Shown here piece by piece: positions 32,146-44,340 of a stretch of DNA of 64,000 nucleotides. Under the pieces are notes generated by a model that worked only from the letters and a program-made list of their open reading frames with translations, was not told where the DNA came from and did not search any database. Both the position numbers and the translations under genes were made by a program. Location: positions 7,695,501 through 7,759,500 of the forward strand of contig CM072339.1 in assembly GCA_036874045.1 (NCBI GenBank). The letters are read 5' to 3'. The DNA comes from Cymodocea nodosa. Taxonomy: Eukaryota > Streptophyta > Magnoliopsida > Alismatales > Cymodoceaceae. Each line of letters opens with the position of its first letter. Within the stretch, counting starts at the first letter, position 1.

Positions 32146-33873
32146 CTAAGTAAAACTCGAGTAGTCCTCTACTTTGATTTCTTCTATAATTCCAAATGAG
32201 CTTTTTGGTGTTTTCAGAATAGGTTTAAGTCTTTGTCCATTTACTTTAAATATATTCTGATTTTTAGGATTTTCAATTTCAATAGCTCCATAAGGATAAA
32301 CATTTCGAACTATGTAAGGTCCTGCCCATCTAGATCTTAATTTTCCTGGATGGTTATGGAGTCTAGCCATATAAAGATATACTTCTTGTCCTATTTCAAA
32401 GTTTTTAGGAATAATTTTTCTATCATGCCAGAATTTCATTTTCTCTTTTTCTCTTACAGTCTTTGAATAAGCTTCATTTCTAAATTCTTCTAATTCAATT
32501 AGTTGCATTTTCCTATTTTCAACAGCTTGATTTAAATTAGTGTTCAGAGTTTTTAATGCCCAATAAGCTTTATGTTCTATTTCAGTAGGTAAATGACAAC
32601 TTTTTCCATATACTAGCCTAAAAGGTGACATACCTAAGCTCGTTTTATAAGTAGTTCTATAAGCCCAAAGTGCATCAATCAATCTATTAGCCCAATCTGT
32701 TCTAGTAGGATTTACTACTTTTTCCAAGATTAATTTAATTTGTTTGTTTTCACTTTCTACTTGTCCACTTGTTTGCGGATGATATGATGTTGCAATTTTG
32801 TGGTTTACTCCATATTTCTTCATTAAGGCTTCAAAACTTCTATTACAGAAATGAGTTCCTCTATCACTGATAATAGCTTTAGGTATTCCAAATCTCGCAA
32901 ATATATTTGTTCTTATAAATTGTATTACCACTTTGTTATCATTAGTTTTTGTAGAAATAGCTTCTATCCATTTAGATACATAATCCACTCCCAACAATAT
33001 GTAATTAAATTGATTAGATATAGGAAATGGACCCATAAAATCTATTCCCCACACATCAAAGATTTCAACCTCAACAATAGGATTTAGAGGCATCATATTC
33101 CTCTTTGATATTCTTCCTATTTGTTGACATCTTAAACAACTTAAGCAATATTTATGAGCATCTTTGAATAGTGTTGGCCAATAAAACCCACATTGCAAAA
33201 TTTTTGCAGCACTTTTCCCTGAACCAAAATGTCCTCCACAAGCTTGGTCATGATAGAAAGACAATATGCTCGAATATTCAGTTTCTGGAACACACCTCCT
33301 TAAAACCAGATCATGACATTTCTTAAATAAGTAAGGGTCTTCCCAATAGTAATATTTTACTCTTGAGAAAAATAATTTCTTATCCTGTCTATTCCAATCC
33401 TTAGGTGTTAAACTAGTAACTAAGTAATTAACTATGTCTGCATACCAAGGCATTGTGTTGATGGTCATTAATTGTTCATTAGGAAAATTATCCTTAATTT
33501 CAATATTTGATTTTTCTATTTGTAATATTGATAAATGATCTGCTACTACATTCTCACAACCTTTTTTATCTTTAATTTCTAGATCGAATTCTTGCAATAA
33601 TAATATCCATCGGATCAATCTAGGTTTAATTTCTTTTTTCTTTATTAGATGTTTTAGAGCTGAATGATTCGTGTATACTATTACTTTAGCTCCAATCAAA
33701 TATGATCTAAACTTTTCTAAAGCAAACACAACAGCTAATAATTCTTTTTCAGTAGTTGTGTAATTAACTTGAGCATCATTTAAGGTTTTGCTTGCATAAT
33801 GAATCACTCTAGGAGATTTTTCTATTTTTTGTCCTAACACTGCTCCTACAGCAAAATCAGAAGCATCGCACAT
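32146..33873 (-). pseudogene. RNase H and integrase of Athila-1 (open, 575 codons)
   Basis: The longest open frame in the window. RNase [43 protein letters not shown] and [11 protein letters not shown], giving the catalytic Asp/Glu/Asp set. Integrase: HHCC zinc domain ([30 protein letters not shown]); core with [29 protein letters not shown] and [18 protein letters not shown] (D,D,E); C-terminal SH3-like [19 protein letters not shown]. All catalytic residues are present. It is joined to RT upstream by one frameshift between about 34140 and 33873, so the polyprotein cannot be read through; the ORF itself is undamaged. Confidence 0.93.
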
Positions 33874-35204
33874 TAATTCAAATGGATGGTTCCAATTAGG
33901 TGCTTGAATTATAGGAGTTGAAATTAAGCTAGTCTTAAGTCTAAAAAATGCTTCCTTGCAATTTTTATCAAAGTTAAATGGAACATCTTTTAATAGATTA
34001 GTTAAAGGTCTAGCTATCTTGCTAAAGTCTTTAATAAATCTTCTATAAAAACCAGCATGTCCTAGAAATGATTTAATATCTTTTATTGATTTAGGTTATA
34101 GTAGATTAGAAATTACTTCTATTTTAGCTTTATCTACTTTCAACCTTTTTTAGAAACAACATGCCCTAAGACAATTCCTTGTTTAACCATGAAGTCACAT
34201 TTTTCCCAATTTAAAACCAGATTTGTTTCCACACAGCGTTTTAATATTTGGTCTAAATTACTTAAACACACTTCATATGAGTTGCCATATACAGTAAAAT
34301 CATCCATAAATATTTCTAAAAATTCATCAGTCATTCCAGTAAATATGCCCTACACACACCTTTGAAAGGTAGCTAGTGGATTGCATAATCCGAATGGCAT
34401 TCTTTTAAAAGCATAAGTTCCATTAGGACAGATGAAAGTTGTTTTCTCTTGATCCTCTAATGCTACTGGAATTTGATTATACCCTAAATACCCGTCTAGG
34501 AAACAAAAATATTCTTGCCCTACTAATCTTTCCAGCATTTGATCTATAAAAGGTAAGGGAAAATAATCTTTCCTAGTCACAGCATTCAACTTTCTATAGT
34601 CTATACATACTCTCCAGCCTGATTGAATTCTAGTAAGTATCAAGTCTTGACTTTCATTCCTAATAACTGTTAATCCTGATTTCTTGGGAACTACATGGAT
34701 TGGACTAACCCACGAGCTATCAGAAATCGGATATATTATATCATTATCTAACCATTTAACTATTTCCTTCCTGACTACTTCCTTAAGGTTTGGATTTAAT
34801 CTCCTCTCAGGAATTCTAACAAGTTTAACATTCTCTTCTAAATATATGTGGTGACAGCATAAAGTTGAACTTAACCCTTTTATATCAGTCATTGTCCATC
34901 CTATTGCTTCTTTATAACTTTTTATTACCTCTTTTAATTTAGCTATTTGATCCTCTTTCAAATCTGAAGCAATAATGATTGGACAGGTCCGTTTATCTTC
35001 CAGAAATATATAGGTTAATTCAGGAGGTAAATGTTTTAATTCTAAATGCTGCCCATCAGAAGCTAGAGCTCCTATTTGAACATCATCATTTTTTAAATTA
35101 ATTTCTTCTTGATCTCCTTCTATATTTATGCTTTCACTTTCTTCTAAAGTTTGAAAATTGATTTGCCTATTTAATTCTTCTTGAATCACATCATCTAACA
35201 TATC
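33874..35204 (-). pseudogene. Reverse transcriptase of Athila-1
   Basis: Open pieces 34350-35201 (283 codons) and 34140-34334 share a frame. Motifs: WVSPIHVVPKKSG, WRVCIDYRKLNAVTRKDYFP, FLDGYLGYNQIPVA, TYAFKRMPFGLCNPLATFQR and FLEIFMDDFTVYGNS, where FMDD is the catalytic box usual in Athila. Then ETNLVLNWEKCDFMVKQGIVLGH; the thumb ([20 protein letters not shown]) runs on to 33900 with a stop and the frame change. Stops at 35202 (TGA, CGA-type) and 34347 (TAG) separate it from PR and within the palm. Confidence 0.92.
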
Positions 35205-36062
35205 TCATTCGTCCTCTAAAAAGTCTATGGTGTGTAAGGACATTTCTAACTCCTCAAACCTTTCTAGTTTAAAAATATTTAATTGAGTATCCTCATTACC
35301 ATATGCTAATTTCATTACTCCAGTTTTACAATTTATAACAGCCCCTAATGTTGCTAAAAATGGCCTTCCCAAAATTAAAGATGTATCACTATTTTTATGC
35401 TTAATTTGTTGAAAATCCAGAATTACAATATCAATAGGATATATAAAATTCTTGATTTTAATTAAGACATCCTCTATTTTTCCTCTAGGGTATCTTATAC
35501 TTCTATCAACCAATTGAATAACCGTACTAGTAGGAGTTAAGCCTTCTAATCCTAAGGATGCAAATATATCACTTGGCATAACATTTATACTTGCACCTAA
35601 GTCTATTAAGGTTCTTTCTAGAATGGTATTTCTTATGGTGCATGATATAACAAGGATTCTAGGATCAGATAACTTTTTAGGAATTTGTGGTAGAAATAGG
35701 TAACTACTTTGCTTAGCTAAAAAGACATTTCTAAGAACTTTTCGCTCTCTTTTCTTAATACACCAATCCTTCAGAAATTTAGCACAAGGTGGCATATTAT
35801 GCAATAGATCTAACAAAGGAATGTTAACTTGTACTTTTTCAAAAATTTCTCTTATTTTTTCTTGTTTTTCAGGAATTGTTTGTTGTAATCTTTCAGGATA
35901 GAGTGCTAAAGATTTTGATTTCGAAGACTCTTTTTCTTTCAGTTGATTTGTTTGATCATTTTTAGCTTCAATTGCAGATTTAGATTGTTTTTCAGTGATT
36001 TCTAGATTTTTAGCTATTACATTTTCATTATCATTTTGATTTTTACTCTTGTCCACCTTCAT
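35205..36062 (-). pseudogene. Protease and linker of Athila-1
   Basis: 285 codons open. Lys/Asn/Glu-rich linker, then QVNIPLLDLLHNMPPCAKFL, VISCTIRNTILERTLIDLGA with the Athila-type active site D-L-G-A-S-I-N, and SLILGRPFLATLGAVINCKT, the flap-side motif. The preceding zinc-knuckle ORF is in the same frame (36815 to 35205), so gag-NC and PR belonged to one polyprotein. Related linker text occurs in element X (19373-19565) and the chimera (about 45540-45900). Confidence 0.9.
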
Positions 36063-36815
36063 ATCATTTTCATTTTGAGTTCTTGGTGGTATATCAGTTC
36101 TAGATCCTAATGTTACACATACATCTTCCAGATTTTCGTTACTTTCATGATGTTTTTGTATATCATTTTCGTGATTATGATCTTCAATTGTTTTTAGTTT
36201 TAAAGTGCATTCTTTAAATTCTCTTACATTTTTGTTTTATGTTTGTTGTATATATTGCAAGTTGTGTAGGTTTATAACATTATAATTTTCATTGTCCTGT
36301 TGCAAAACTTGTATTTTCATTACATTTTTATCTAATGCTTTTAATTTTGTTTCCAACTCATTTAATTTCATTGCATTCAATTTTTGATCAATTTTCTTTA
36401 TGGCTTTTTCAGTTTCGTAAATTATATCCTGTTTAGGTTCTGAATATGCCTCCTTATAGTTTAGTTAGTTGACTTCTTGTTGTTGACACACAAAGTATTC
36501 CAGTTTGTCCAGATTTTGCTCTATACTATGCTCCAGTCTATCATAGCTATCCCAAACTTCAGTGTCTCTCATCATATTACACATTCTATACTGACCATCA
36601 GTTGGGTAAACTATAGGATTCTCATACTCGGCTCTATTATATTGAGGATAATTCATTTGTTGTTCATGGGATCTATCAATCTGTAAATGTCTCAATTTCA
36701 AACAATCAGAAATGTCGTGTCCTTCAGAATTGCAGAATCCACATATACTAATTAAAGGTTTCAGAAATCTTTGAGCATAAGCATATGCCATATTCTCAAT
36801 TACAGAAGAAAACAC
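36063..36815 (-). pseudogene. Zinc-knuckle (NC-like) ORF directly after the PBS
   Basis: Starts MFSSVIENMAYAYAQRFLKP about 80 bases after the PBS. One CCHC knuckle follows at once (CGFCNSEGHDISDC), then coiled-coil text. Stops at 36462 (TAA; the related copy at 46,400 has Gln) and near 36237 interrupt the frame before the PR linker. The capsid-type gag domain that should precede the knuckle is missing here and is found at 26951-28177 instead. Confidence 0.8.
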
Positions 36816-36896
36816 ACAACTCTGACTATTAAAATGAAACAGCTCTAACAGTTGCTTATATCTATTCAGTTCAGTTCAGTTCAATTCAATTCAATT

Positions 36897-36914
36897 CCCC
36901 GGCAATGGCGCCAT
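36897..36914 (-). other. Primer-binding site, tRNA-Asp (Athila-1)
   Basis: Minus-strand TGGCGCCATTGCCGGGGA differs by one base from the Asp PBS and lies 6-7 bases inside the 5' LTR. Confidence 0.92.
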
Positions 36915-36920
36915 AAAACT

Positions 36921-38774
36921 TGTCTATGTTTTCCCAGCACTACACTAGAAAAACTTGGATTTGTTACTTCTATTTTTACTTAGTTAATTTATCTTTATGC
37001 CTATTCTTTCTTTTAGAAGTAAACAAACAACCTTTAATACAATTTAGATATTAATTCTAATTTGTACTTTAACTGCAAGTGCACAGTGTCTATTGTATCA
37101 GTGTGCAAGTACAGGTCGATCCCATAGGGAATTACTAACGAATTTAAGAAATGTTTGATTATGAACAATTCAAATTTATATTCAATAAGCACTCCATTGA
37201 GTTACAGTTAACTCAACAAACTAAGTTCGTTGAGTTATTGATAACTCAACAGACTATCCTCGTGGACTTAAGTTAACTCCACGAGCCTGTCTCTTCTTTA
37301 TAATACTACTAATTACAAAGGAATTTGGCTAACCATTGGGCGATTCCACAGATTGTAAATAGCATCAATTAAGCTTTTTAATGCTAGTTAACATTGGATT
37401 TATCATTATGCAATACTAACATTTAGATGATTCAAACAGTAACCATTAAAATCTTTAAGTTGTTTTGTACGAACCAATTTCAGTAAACTGTAAAATTAAA
37501 ACTAACATAAAACAATCATAAAATTGATACAGATAATATTAATCACGATACAACACCAACAATACAACACTCAAATACAACATACAAACAAAGATAAATT
37601 GTTTTTGGTAATTTTGTTTTAATGTGATGGGCGAAAGGTGAAATGTAAAGTAATTTCACTTGATAGTAAATACTTCCAACACTACTTGCAATGCGATTAC
37701 ACCATTGAAAATTGAACCACTTACAATTCTGTCTCCTCTTCCTATAGAATCGCGAGTCCAGAATTGCAAGATGATCTCCTCTTCAACATACAGGCATCAA
37801 CTCGAAGCCAAGGCTAAAAGCTTTACGATCTCCTGAAATATGAGTCAGTGCTTGGTGAAAATGTCTTCCCTTCCCGCGACGCGATCACTCCTCACAGTGG
37901 TTGTCAAGCACTGTGTTTGGCTTGGAATCGACCTGACATCAGGCAAGCATCCTCATAGACCTCCGATGATTGGTGATTATGGTGGTGATACGATGGTTGG
38001 TGTGATACTTTAGAGAATCGTCGATAATGTCTGCAGAAAGTTTGGTGCTCCTCCTCTGTATACACTGACCGTCCATCGATCACACTAGTTCTTTTTTTTC
38101 TTCTTTTCTTTTATATTTCTTCAGTGGTAACTGCTTCTGCTTGAATGGTCAGTTGGATTTCCTTCCTTCAGATCAACGACGATGATTTCTTTCTCCCTAC
38201 GCGATTGAATTCATGCGTGATATGTGCAAACGTGGTTTTTCCTTCCAATTGTCTATTCCTGCAACCGCTACAGTGGCATATTAGAAAATATATAGTCCAT
38301 GGAGTTACAGATAACTCAACGGACTTCCTTCGTTGATTTAACTATAAAACACGTGCAAAAATAGCAACTTAAGTTTATAACGCTAACCTAACGCGTTGCT
38401 TTAGTGTATTTTCATGTAACTCAACGCGTGTAGTTATACTAACTTAACGAGTTATAACGTAAGTAAATCTACTAGCTCTCAACATGTGTCAGCAGCAGTT
38501 TAAACATAAAATAACATTCCGGAGAGTTACAGGTATAACTATCTGATGCTCAGATGCATTTTCGGATACTTAAGAATTTCACAACCTGCAATTTACCAAC
38601 AGTTCATAAATGTGCTAAATTAACATTAATTCCCCAAAATTAAGTAGATTCTTCAATTAAAGCATATAACAGTTCAATTATAACATAATGGCTTAATTCT
38701 CATATGATAAGCTAAATATTATGCAATTAACCATCATTTAACCGTTAATAATATGCACTTTTTCATTCTAAACA
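36921..38774 (-). repeat. 5' LTR of Athila-1 (LTR c, type II)
   Basis: Plus strand runs TGTCTATGTTTTCCCAGC to CATTCTAAACA, the same structure as 21990-23831. It holds dyads TAACTCAAC / GTTGAGTTA (37196-37260), an antisense ORF-like block (37842-38010), the dyad around 38300, and the type II 'gctaacctaacgcgttgc' cassette near 38380-38460. In sense this should contain the element's promoter; I could not single out a convincing TATA box. Confidence 0.9.
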
Positions 38775-39105
38775 ACCTCTATTTCCGTCTTTGTTGGGAC
38801 ATTGTGCCCTAAAATGACCAAATTGGCCACAGGCATGGTACGATTCTTGTGCTTTCTTTCCACATACTTGATTTTGCTTAAAGTTGTTCCGTTTTGGTCA
38901 ATTTCTTCTTTTGTTGTTTTTATCAAATCTGAGCTTTTGAAATGCGATGTTAGCTTCTTCCAGATTAGATTCATGTTGCCTCTAATTGACCATTATTTCT
39001 TGTTCAGTACCTAACTTAGCTAGTAATTTAGATAATTGAAGTAAAGTAGACGTAAGAGATGTGGTAACCATATCATAGATGTATGGCAAACTATTCAATA
39101 TAATT
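38775..39105 (-). pseudogene. Copia B gag fragment with zinc knuckle
   Basis: The minus strand reads ILNSLPYIYDMVTTSLTS, the conserved copia gag LxSLPxxY block, then AFQKLRFDKNNK and HACGQFGHFRAQCPNKDGNR, a CCHC knuckle with the first Cys changed to Tyr. It stops at the Athila-1 LTR and resumes as protease at 21989. The gag N-terminus beyond 39105 is lost. Confidence 0.8.
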
Positions 39106-41177
39106 GCGCATGTGGAGGTAGTAACGTCTAACGGAGTGCACACGTGAGGTCAGGCATCGTGCAAAGAGGCAAAGGTGAGCATGTGGTGGAGGTGCACGCG
39201 TGGCAAACAACGGTCCAGTGAGTGAGGGATGGTGGAAATGCACATAGAGACTTTAAGTTTCGCATGTAAAGATTGTGACGTCAAGTGAAGTGTGCATGGA
39301 TGAGCAAAGTCTTTTGTGCAAGCGGTGAAAGGCAAAACTCACTCTGAATAATTTTTTGGGCTTCGATGGTGGAATGAATTTTCAAGTGCTCAAATGATAT
39401 TTAATTCTATACTTTAATCTCCTCTAATCACCTCTTTTTATAAGCTAAGAGGATCAACTTCTTCTATCATCTCTACCCCCAATCACCTCCCAAATTTTCA
39501 ATAACCATCGAAATTTGTAATTTAAATTCAAACTAATTTGATTTGAAATTTGATCTTTTCAACCAATTCTAACAATTATTATATAATAATCAACAGTAGT
39601 GATTAAAGAATAGTTTAGTTGTACCTTTCAAGAAACAAACAAACAAAATCTTGACGTGAAATAAAATCATTATCAATACTGAATAAACAAACAAAATTGT
39701 TGACAAATTCATCTTATGATTTTTTATATGAATGAATGTGCTTGGATCACCTCGTTTGACGTGCACTACCCTAGTCACAAAAGTACAATTTTAATTATTT
39801 TAAATCTAATAAACCCTTTCTTCAATGGGTGATTCAAAATTTTTAAACTACGATAGGCAATGTCCTTATAAATAGTTTGGTTAAGTTTTTTTTTATTTTA
39901 AATTTGTTAGTATCTAAGGTTATGTTGTAATTCAAAAGATATATAAGCTATTTGAAATAATATCTAAGCAAAAAAAAAACCCTAACTTTTATGATATTTG
40001 CCGAAGGTCGATGAAGCATCCTTATTCATCGTCACTCGGTCAAACTCTCCTCCACGTTTTCAACGTTGGCTGGTGGACTTTGTTTTTACCCGTCGAAGCA
40101 AGCTCGGTTGCTTCGCGCGTGCCGAAAACACGATATTAATGTGAAGAAAAGTCTATACTTATTTTTTAAACTTTTCATTTTGTATCAATATTTTGTTTAT
40201 TTTTTTTAATTTTTAACCTTTTCTTTCATAAATTTTTTTTGTTACCTGGCCGTCATTTCCTTGGGTTCTATTAATTAAAGTCACCTTTGGTGTTTTATTT
40301 AGCTCTTCCGTAATTTTTCGCGAACTCTTTTTCTCATGATTTTTCATTGTCCTTTGTTGCAATAATGCATCGCAATCAAAGAAAATTTCCATGATGCTTA
40401 AAAGAAATTTTTTTCAGAAAGTATTTAAGCAAAAGCCAAATCAATCATCTTCCTCCGTCCAAAACTCTGCCACGCACCAATTAAAATTTCTACTAATATA
40501 ATATAATATAATATAATATAATATAATATAATATAATATAATATAATATAATATAATATGAATCTCAAATAATTTAATCTTCAACATTAAAACTGAAAGA
40601 AACATCTTTTGCTATTATCTCATGAATTTTGATATGGATCTTTTTGCAATTTTATGAACACATATAATGGATTTTGTTACAGACAATTATTATATTTTTC
40701 GTATTACTATGTAGACTCTATCATAAGCATCCTTTTCTTCCATGTATTTTTATTTATAATTAAATCTTCAATTGAAGTACATAATTTTAAATTTTTTATC
40801 ATAATTCTTAAGAAGTAGTCTTAAGCCTTTTGCTACTTTTGATTCTTTTTATACTAATTAATTTTATTTTCCTAACTGGTTTATTCTTCAATTTCTTGAT
40901 TAAGGATATGACAAAATTAACTAAACATTTCTCTTATATATCTTATCTTCAATTGACGTAACTTTTATTTTATTTCTGCTAAAATCATTTTTTAACTCAT
41001 TCGTATTACCAGTCATTTATCATGACTTTTTATATATAACTTTTATTTATCAAGCCATAAAGCGTGAATAGCAGTTTTATAAAATTTTCTTTAGAAAAAA
41101 TTAAAAATTTGAAAAAAAAGTAAACCACAGCCATGCCCAGTCTTCTCGTTGGCACGCCTCCTCTCTCCACACGTCAG
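39106..41177. other. Noncoding region upstream of the PADRE gene
   Basis: No supported coding sequence. 39106-39345 is a less AT-rich block with CACGTG/CACGCGTGG-type boxes and no recognised family. A GGTCAAAC (W-box core TTGACC on the minus strand) is near 40047. The pentanucleotide repeat at about 40494-40558 is listed separately. The rest is AT-rich and I see nothing further in it. Confidence 0.6.
40494..40558. repeat. (AATAT)n microsatellite
   Basis: About thirteen copies of a TAATA pentamer, roughly 600 bases upstream of the PADRE gene's TATA box. Confidence 0.92.
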
Positions 41178-41184
41178 TATAAAT
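41178..41184 (+). promoter_or_regulatory. TATA box of the PADRE gene
   Basis: TATAAAT lies 106 bases before the ATG at 41290, implying a short leader. ACGTCA (reverse complement of the TGACG as-1 core) is directly upstream at 41171-41176. This placement argues against the earlier in-frame ATG at 41149, which lies upstream of the TATA box. Confidence 0.7.
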
Positions 41185-41289
41185 GTCCTCAAGATCCCAC
41201 CAGACCTCAACCCCTTGATTCCTGTAACACACATACAGCAAGAATCCCATTCCCTTTTCCTTGAGGCCACCAACCACTTCCTTCACCAC

Positions 41290-41751
41290 ATGGGCAACTT
41301 CCTATCCTGCACCCCGGGTGCCCCCGCCGCCGCCGCCAGCCGCTCTGCGAGGGTGATCCTCCCGAGCGGCGACACGAGGAAGTTCGATTCGCCGGTGAGC
41401 GTCGCGGAGATCATGCTGGACGTGCCTGACCATTTTGCCACCAACGCCGTCGACTTGCAGATGGGGAAACGGTTCTCGGCGCTCGCGGCGGACGAGGAGC
41501 TGGAGGTGGGCGGTGTCTACGCCATGGTTCCCTTTGGGAGGCTGAGCTCGGTGATCACACCGGCGGACGTGGCCAGCTTGCTGATGGCCGTCACGGGTAA
41601 GACAGCGCTGGCCGTGGTTGCGCCGGAGGGGACGTTGGAGAAGGTGGGAGGGATGGATGAGATGCAGTTGAGGAGGTACAGGATGGGCAGGGGCAGGTCC
41701 AGGAAGCCCATGCTGGAGACCATAGCAGAGGAGAGTAGAGTGCTTCTGTGA
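41290..41751 (+). CDS. PADRE (DUF4228) domain protein, host gene
   Basis: 153 residues, single exon, intact. Begins MGNFLSC: Gly2 and Cys7 are what an N-myristoylated, palmitoylated protein would show, so membrane attachment is likely (inference). Domain features of the plant PADRE/DUF4228 family: SARVILPSGDTRKFDSPVSV, AEIMLDVPDHF, ADEELEVGGVYAMVPFGRLS, SVITPADVASLLMAV, and a C-terminal basic patch (MGRGRSRKPMLETIAEE). Family members are often induced by pathogens and stress; the biochemical role is not established. The ATG at 41290 is chosen because it follows the TATA box and gives the family's MGN start. It is very GC-rich against AT-rich flanks, with no stop or frameshift, and is the only convincing functional host gene here. 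Confidence 0.92.
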   Translation: MGNFLSCTPGAPAAAASRSARVILPSGDTRKFDSPVSVAEIMLDVPDHFATNAVDLQMGKRFSALAADEELEVGGVYAMVPFGRLSSVITPADVASLLMAVTGKTALAVVAPEGTLEKVGGMDEMQLRRYRMGRGRSRKPMLETIAEESRVLL

Positions 41752-42439
41752 TTTGCTCCAGATAAAAGATCCATGTTTTTTTATTTTTTATACGGGTGTA
41801 AGTTCGAATTTGCTTTCATTTAATTTCGAACATAAACTGTGTATAAATATATATATATATACGGGAGATGATTAGGGGAATGATCGTTAACCGTGCATGC
41901 TCCATTTGTGGATCCAACCAACTAGTGTATCATGGGATGTTACTGCAAGTAGAATCATCGATCAAGATGTAATTGCATTTGTGATTTTTAATGTTCCATA
42001 TATATGATCATTTAAGACGACTATCATTTATGTCTCATTCATTCATCATGTGCATGTGTTGCATATTAATTAATTTATCCCTTCGATCGCAACATATTTT
42101 CTGTATTGATCGATCTTAATGTTTTTCTTTCGAATTCTTTCAAGATTTAGATGCCTTAATTAATCGAAGGAGAGACTCTCCGACTGTACCGTGCATGTAT
42201 GTATTGTTAATTAAGGTGTTTTCCTCGTCAAAACATAATATTCAATAATTTTCTTATTTTTTACGATAATAAAATTATATTAAATTAATTATAAAATATG
42301 TTTAACTTAACGAAGTATCTCTATTAGGTTAAATTTTAACATAATAAATAAATTTATTAACTTAGGTTCACTTAACATTATTTCTATTGTTTGTGTAAAA
42401 ATCATCTTTCAAAAGTAAAAATTTCATAAAAATTTCAAC
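41752..42439 (+). other. 3' flank of the PADRE gene
   Basis: Probable 3' UTR with AATAAA-like signals (AACATAAAC and TATAAATATA near 41832-41850), then AT-rich sequence with no coding signal. It ends at the 3' edge of the chimeric retroelement, whose LTR on this side is missing or too decayed to define. Confidence 0.5.
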
Positions 42440-42689
42440 AAACATGTAATCATCTCCCCCTTTTTAAAATATACATTTAAAATGATAATCATCTTCCTCT
42501 TTTTACCATTAATCAAAAAGATGATTACAAAATATTAAAACAAAAGACAAGTATATACAACCAAATTTTCTATAAACTTTAATAAGAGTTGAAACACATT
42601 TACATTAAAATATATTGTTCAAACTGTAAATCAATAAATACAAACATTACATTTTGTATTTAAAATACAAGTAAATAGATAAATGACAG

Positions 42690-44340
42690 TACATTTATCT
42701 ATTCCCCCTAATAATATTGCTTATGACATTACAAATTTTATCTCCTAGATGCCTAATATCATTTCTAATGTCATTTAGTATTGCATCTAAGTCAAGAGGT
42801 AACTCGGGTTGTTGTTGTACTTGATTTGAATAATTTTGCTGTTATTATTATTGAAAATCAAGTTGTTGTTGTTGCTTTAGTTGGTATTTTTGCAAATCTT
42901 TTATACTAAATGCTCTCATGCCTTTAACTTCAAAGGGCTAGTTCAATAAATTCACTTGGCTTGCAAATTCGACATACTACATCTCTATAAAATAACTTTG
43001 AACTCATATGCTGTAGTTGATAAGTGAAAACATCAAACCAATTTATTTGTATTCTGTTAAGTATGCCATAAGTTACATATAAACAACTTCTGCTTACTTC
43101 CAGATTATGTCCAACTCTCTAAAATAAATTTGCATGCAGAATGTTTGCAATAAACCTAGCTTCTACATTTAGATTTTCCATTAATCTCATTTCTGAATAT
43201 ACATCTGAAATTTGTGATAAAGACTGAATGTTCCATTTTAGTTGTCTAATTATGTCAAATCTATCGGTAACAACAACACTTTCATTTTGTAATCTCAAAA
43301 CTTCAAAAATTAATTCAGGAGATAAAGTAAACTCTTGTTGAGTTATTTGAGTTTTCAAATGATTTTCATTTTGTACTAGATTGTTGTAAAAAACTGTAAT
43401 AAGCTCTTTATATTGTTTCCATTTCATTCCAACTGGTAAGAATTGTATTAAACCTTGAAACTCAAACAGATCTTTAATTTCCATTAAACTTAATTGGTCT
43501 AGCATGCAAAATTTGACATGTAATCAAACTATTATATTTTTGCATTGCTTTCTTAGATCGAAAATGAATTGAATTATCTTGAATGTGTAAGGTCCTATAT
43601 TTAGAAGGTGATATCTAAAGCATTGATTTTGAATTTAAGTCTTCTTTAGGAATCTCTTCTTCAAAATGAATGTCATTTTGTTCTTTTGCCAAAATATTTT
43701 CTTGAAGCTGCTCAAGTAAGCTTGATTCCTCAACTTCAACAATGTAAGAAATAATTTCAATATCCACAACATCCATAAATTTAGTTTCTATAAAATATTT
43801 AGAATTCAAATTTTTCACAAATTCAACAGCCCTTGTATCTGTCTGTAAATCTTCATTTTCTTCAACAAATATGTCCATGTCTACATGCTATGAATTCTCA
43901 AACTCTACTTCAATAGATTTTGAAATAGGCTGATCAACTTTAAGCCCTTCTAGAGTCTTATCTTGTTCAATAGCTGCTACTCTAGACAATCCAACCTCTG
44001 AACTAGTTACTGCCTCAATATTTTCAAGTACTTCTGTAATAACTTGTTTAATTTCGTTTGCTTGATGCTCTAATTGTTCAATTTCCTTATCATTAAGGCT
44101 TGATTCCATAGAGAAACTTGAACTAATTTGTTGCTTTGATTTCTTTTCAAGTTTTCTAGAAAATGATAATAACGTTTCATTATCATCATCAATTTCAATG
44201 TGTTCTAAACTAATTACCTTGTCAAATGTAATGTAAGGCACAATGTCTAGACATACATTATCCTTTGGAATTAAATCCTCATCTGATTTCTCTTCTTCAA
44301 CTAAGTTTGTTTCCTTAGAAAAAATTTCCTTTTGTTTCAT
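42690..44340 (-). pseudogene. Env-like ORF of the chimeric element
   Basis: Open pieces 43888-44340 and 43615-43878 share a frame; 43119-43505 is shifted. N-terminal acidic region (MKQKEIFSKETNLVEEEKSD) with coiled coil. Then SIHFRSKKAMQKY and MEIKDLFEFQGLIQFLP, the same block as Athila-1 (NEVHFCSQEAYIKY, IKDLFEFQGLLQF). The core near 43080-42960 (YVTYGILNRIQINWFDVFTY, SKLFYRDVV) matches Athila-1 and the Sirevirus ORF. The C-terminus is Gln/Asn-rich with stops. No membrane span. Function unknown. Confidence 0.7.

Larger units (their letters stand above)
21990..38774 (-). mobile_element. Athila-1: 16.8-kb Athila-like Ty3 element with F-box gene
   Basis: Both LTRs are present (36921-38774 and 21990-23831), in the same orientation and near-identical over long stretches by eye. 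A tRNA-Asp PBS (36897-36914) and a PPT (23832-23844) fix the sense as minus. Sense order: zinc-knuckle ORF, PR, RT, RNase H, INT, hairpin array, env-like ORF, gag-domain ORF, F-box ORF, long 3' noncoding region. It lies within copia B, between that element's zinc knuckle and protease. Flanks in sense are GAGGT and GTGGT, an imperfect target duplication that depends on the exact 3' LTR boundary. Stops and one pol frameshift make it non-autonomous today. Confidence 0.9.

Noticed and set aside
41091-41289. Minus-strand ORFs just upstream of the PADRE gene, and the in-frame ATG at 41149
   Set aside because: The minus-strand ORFs have no motif and overlap the promoter. The ATG at 41149 precedes the TATA box and adds residues not typical of the family.
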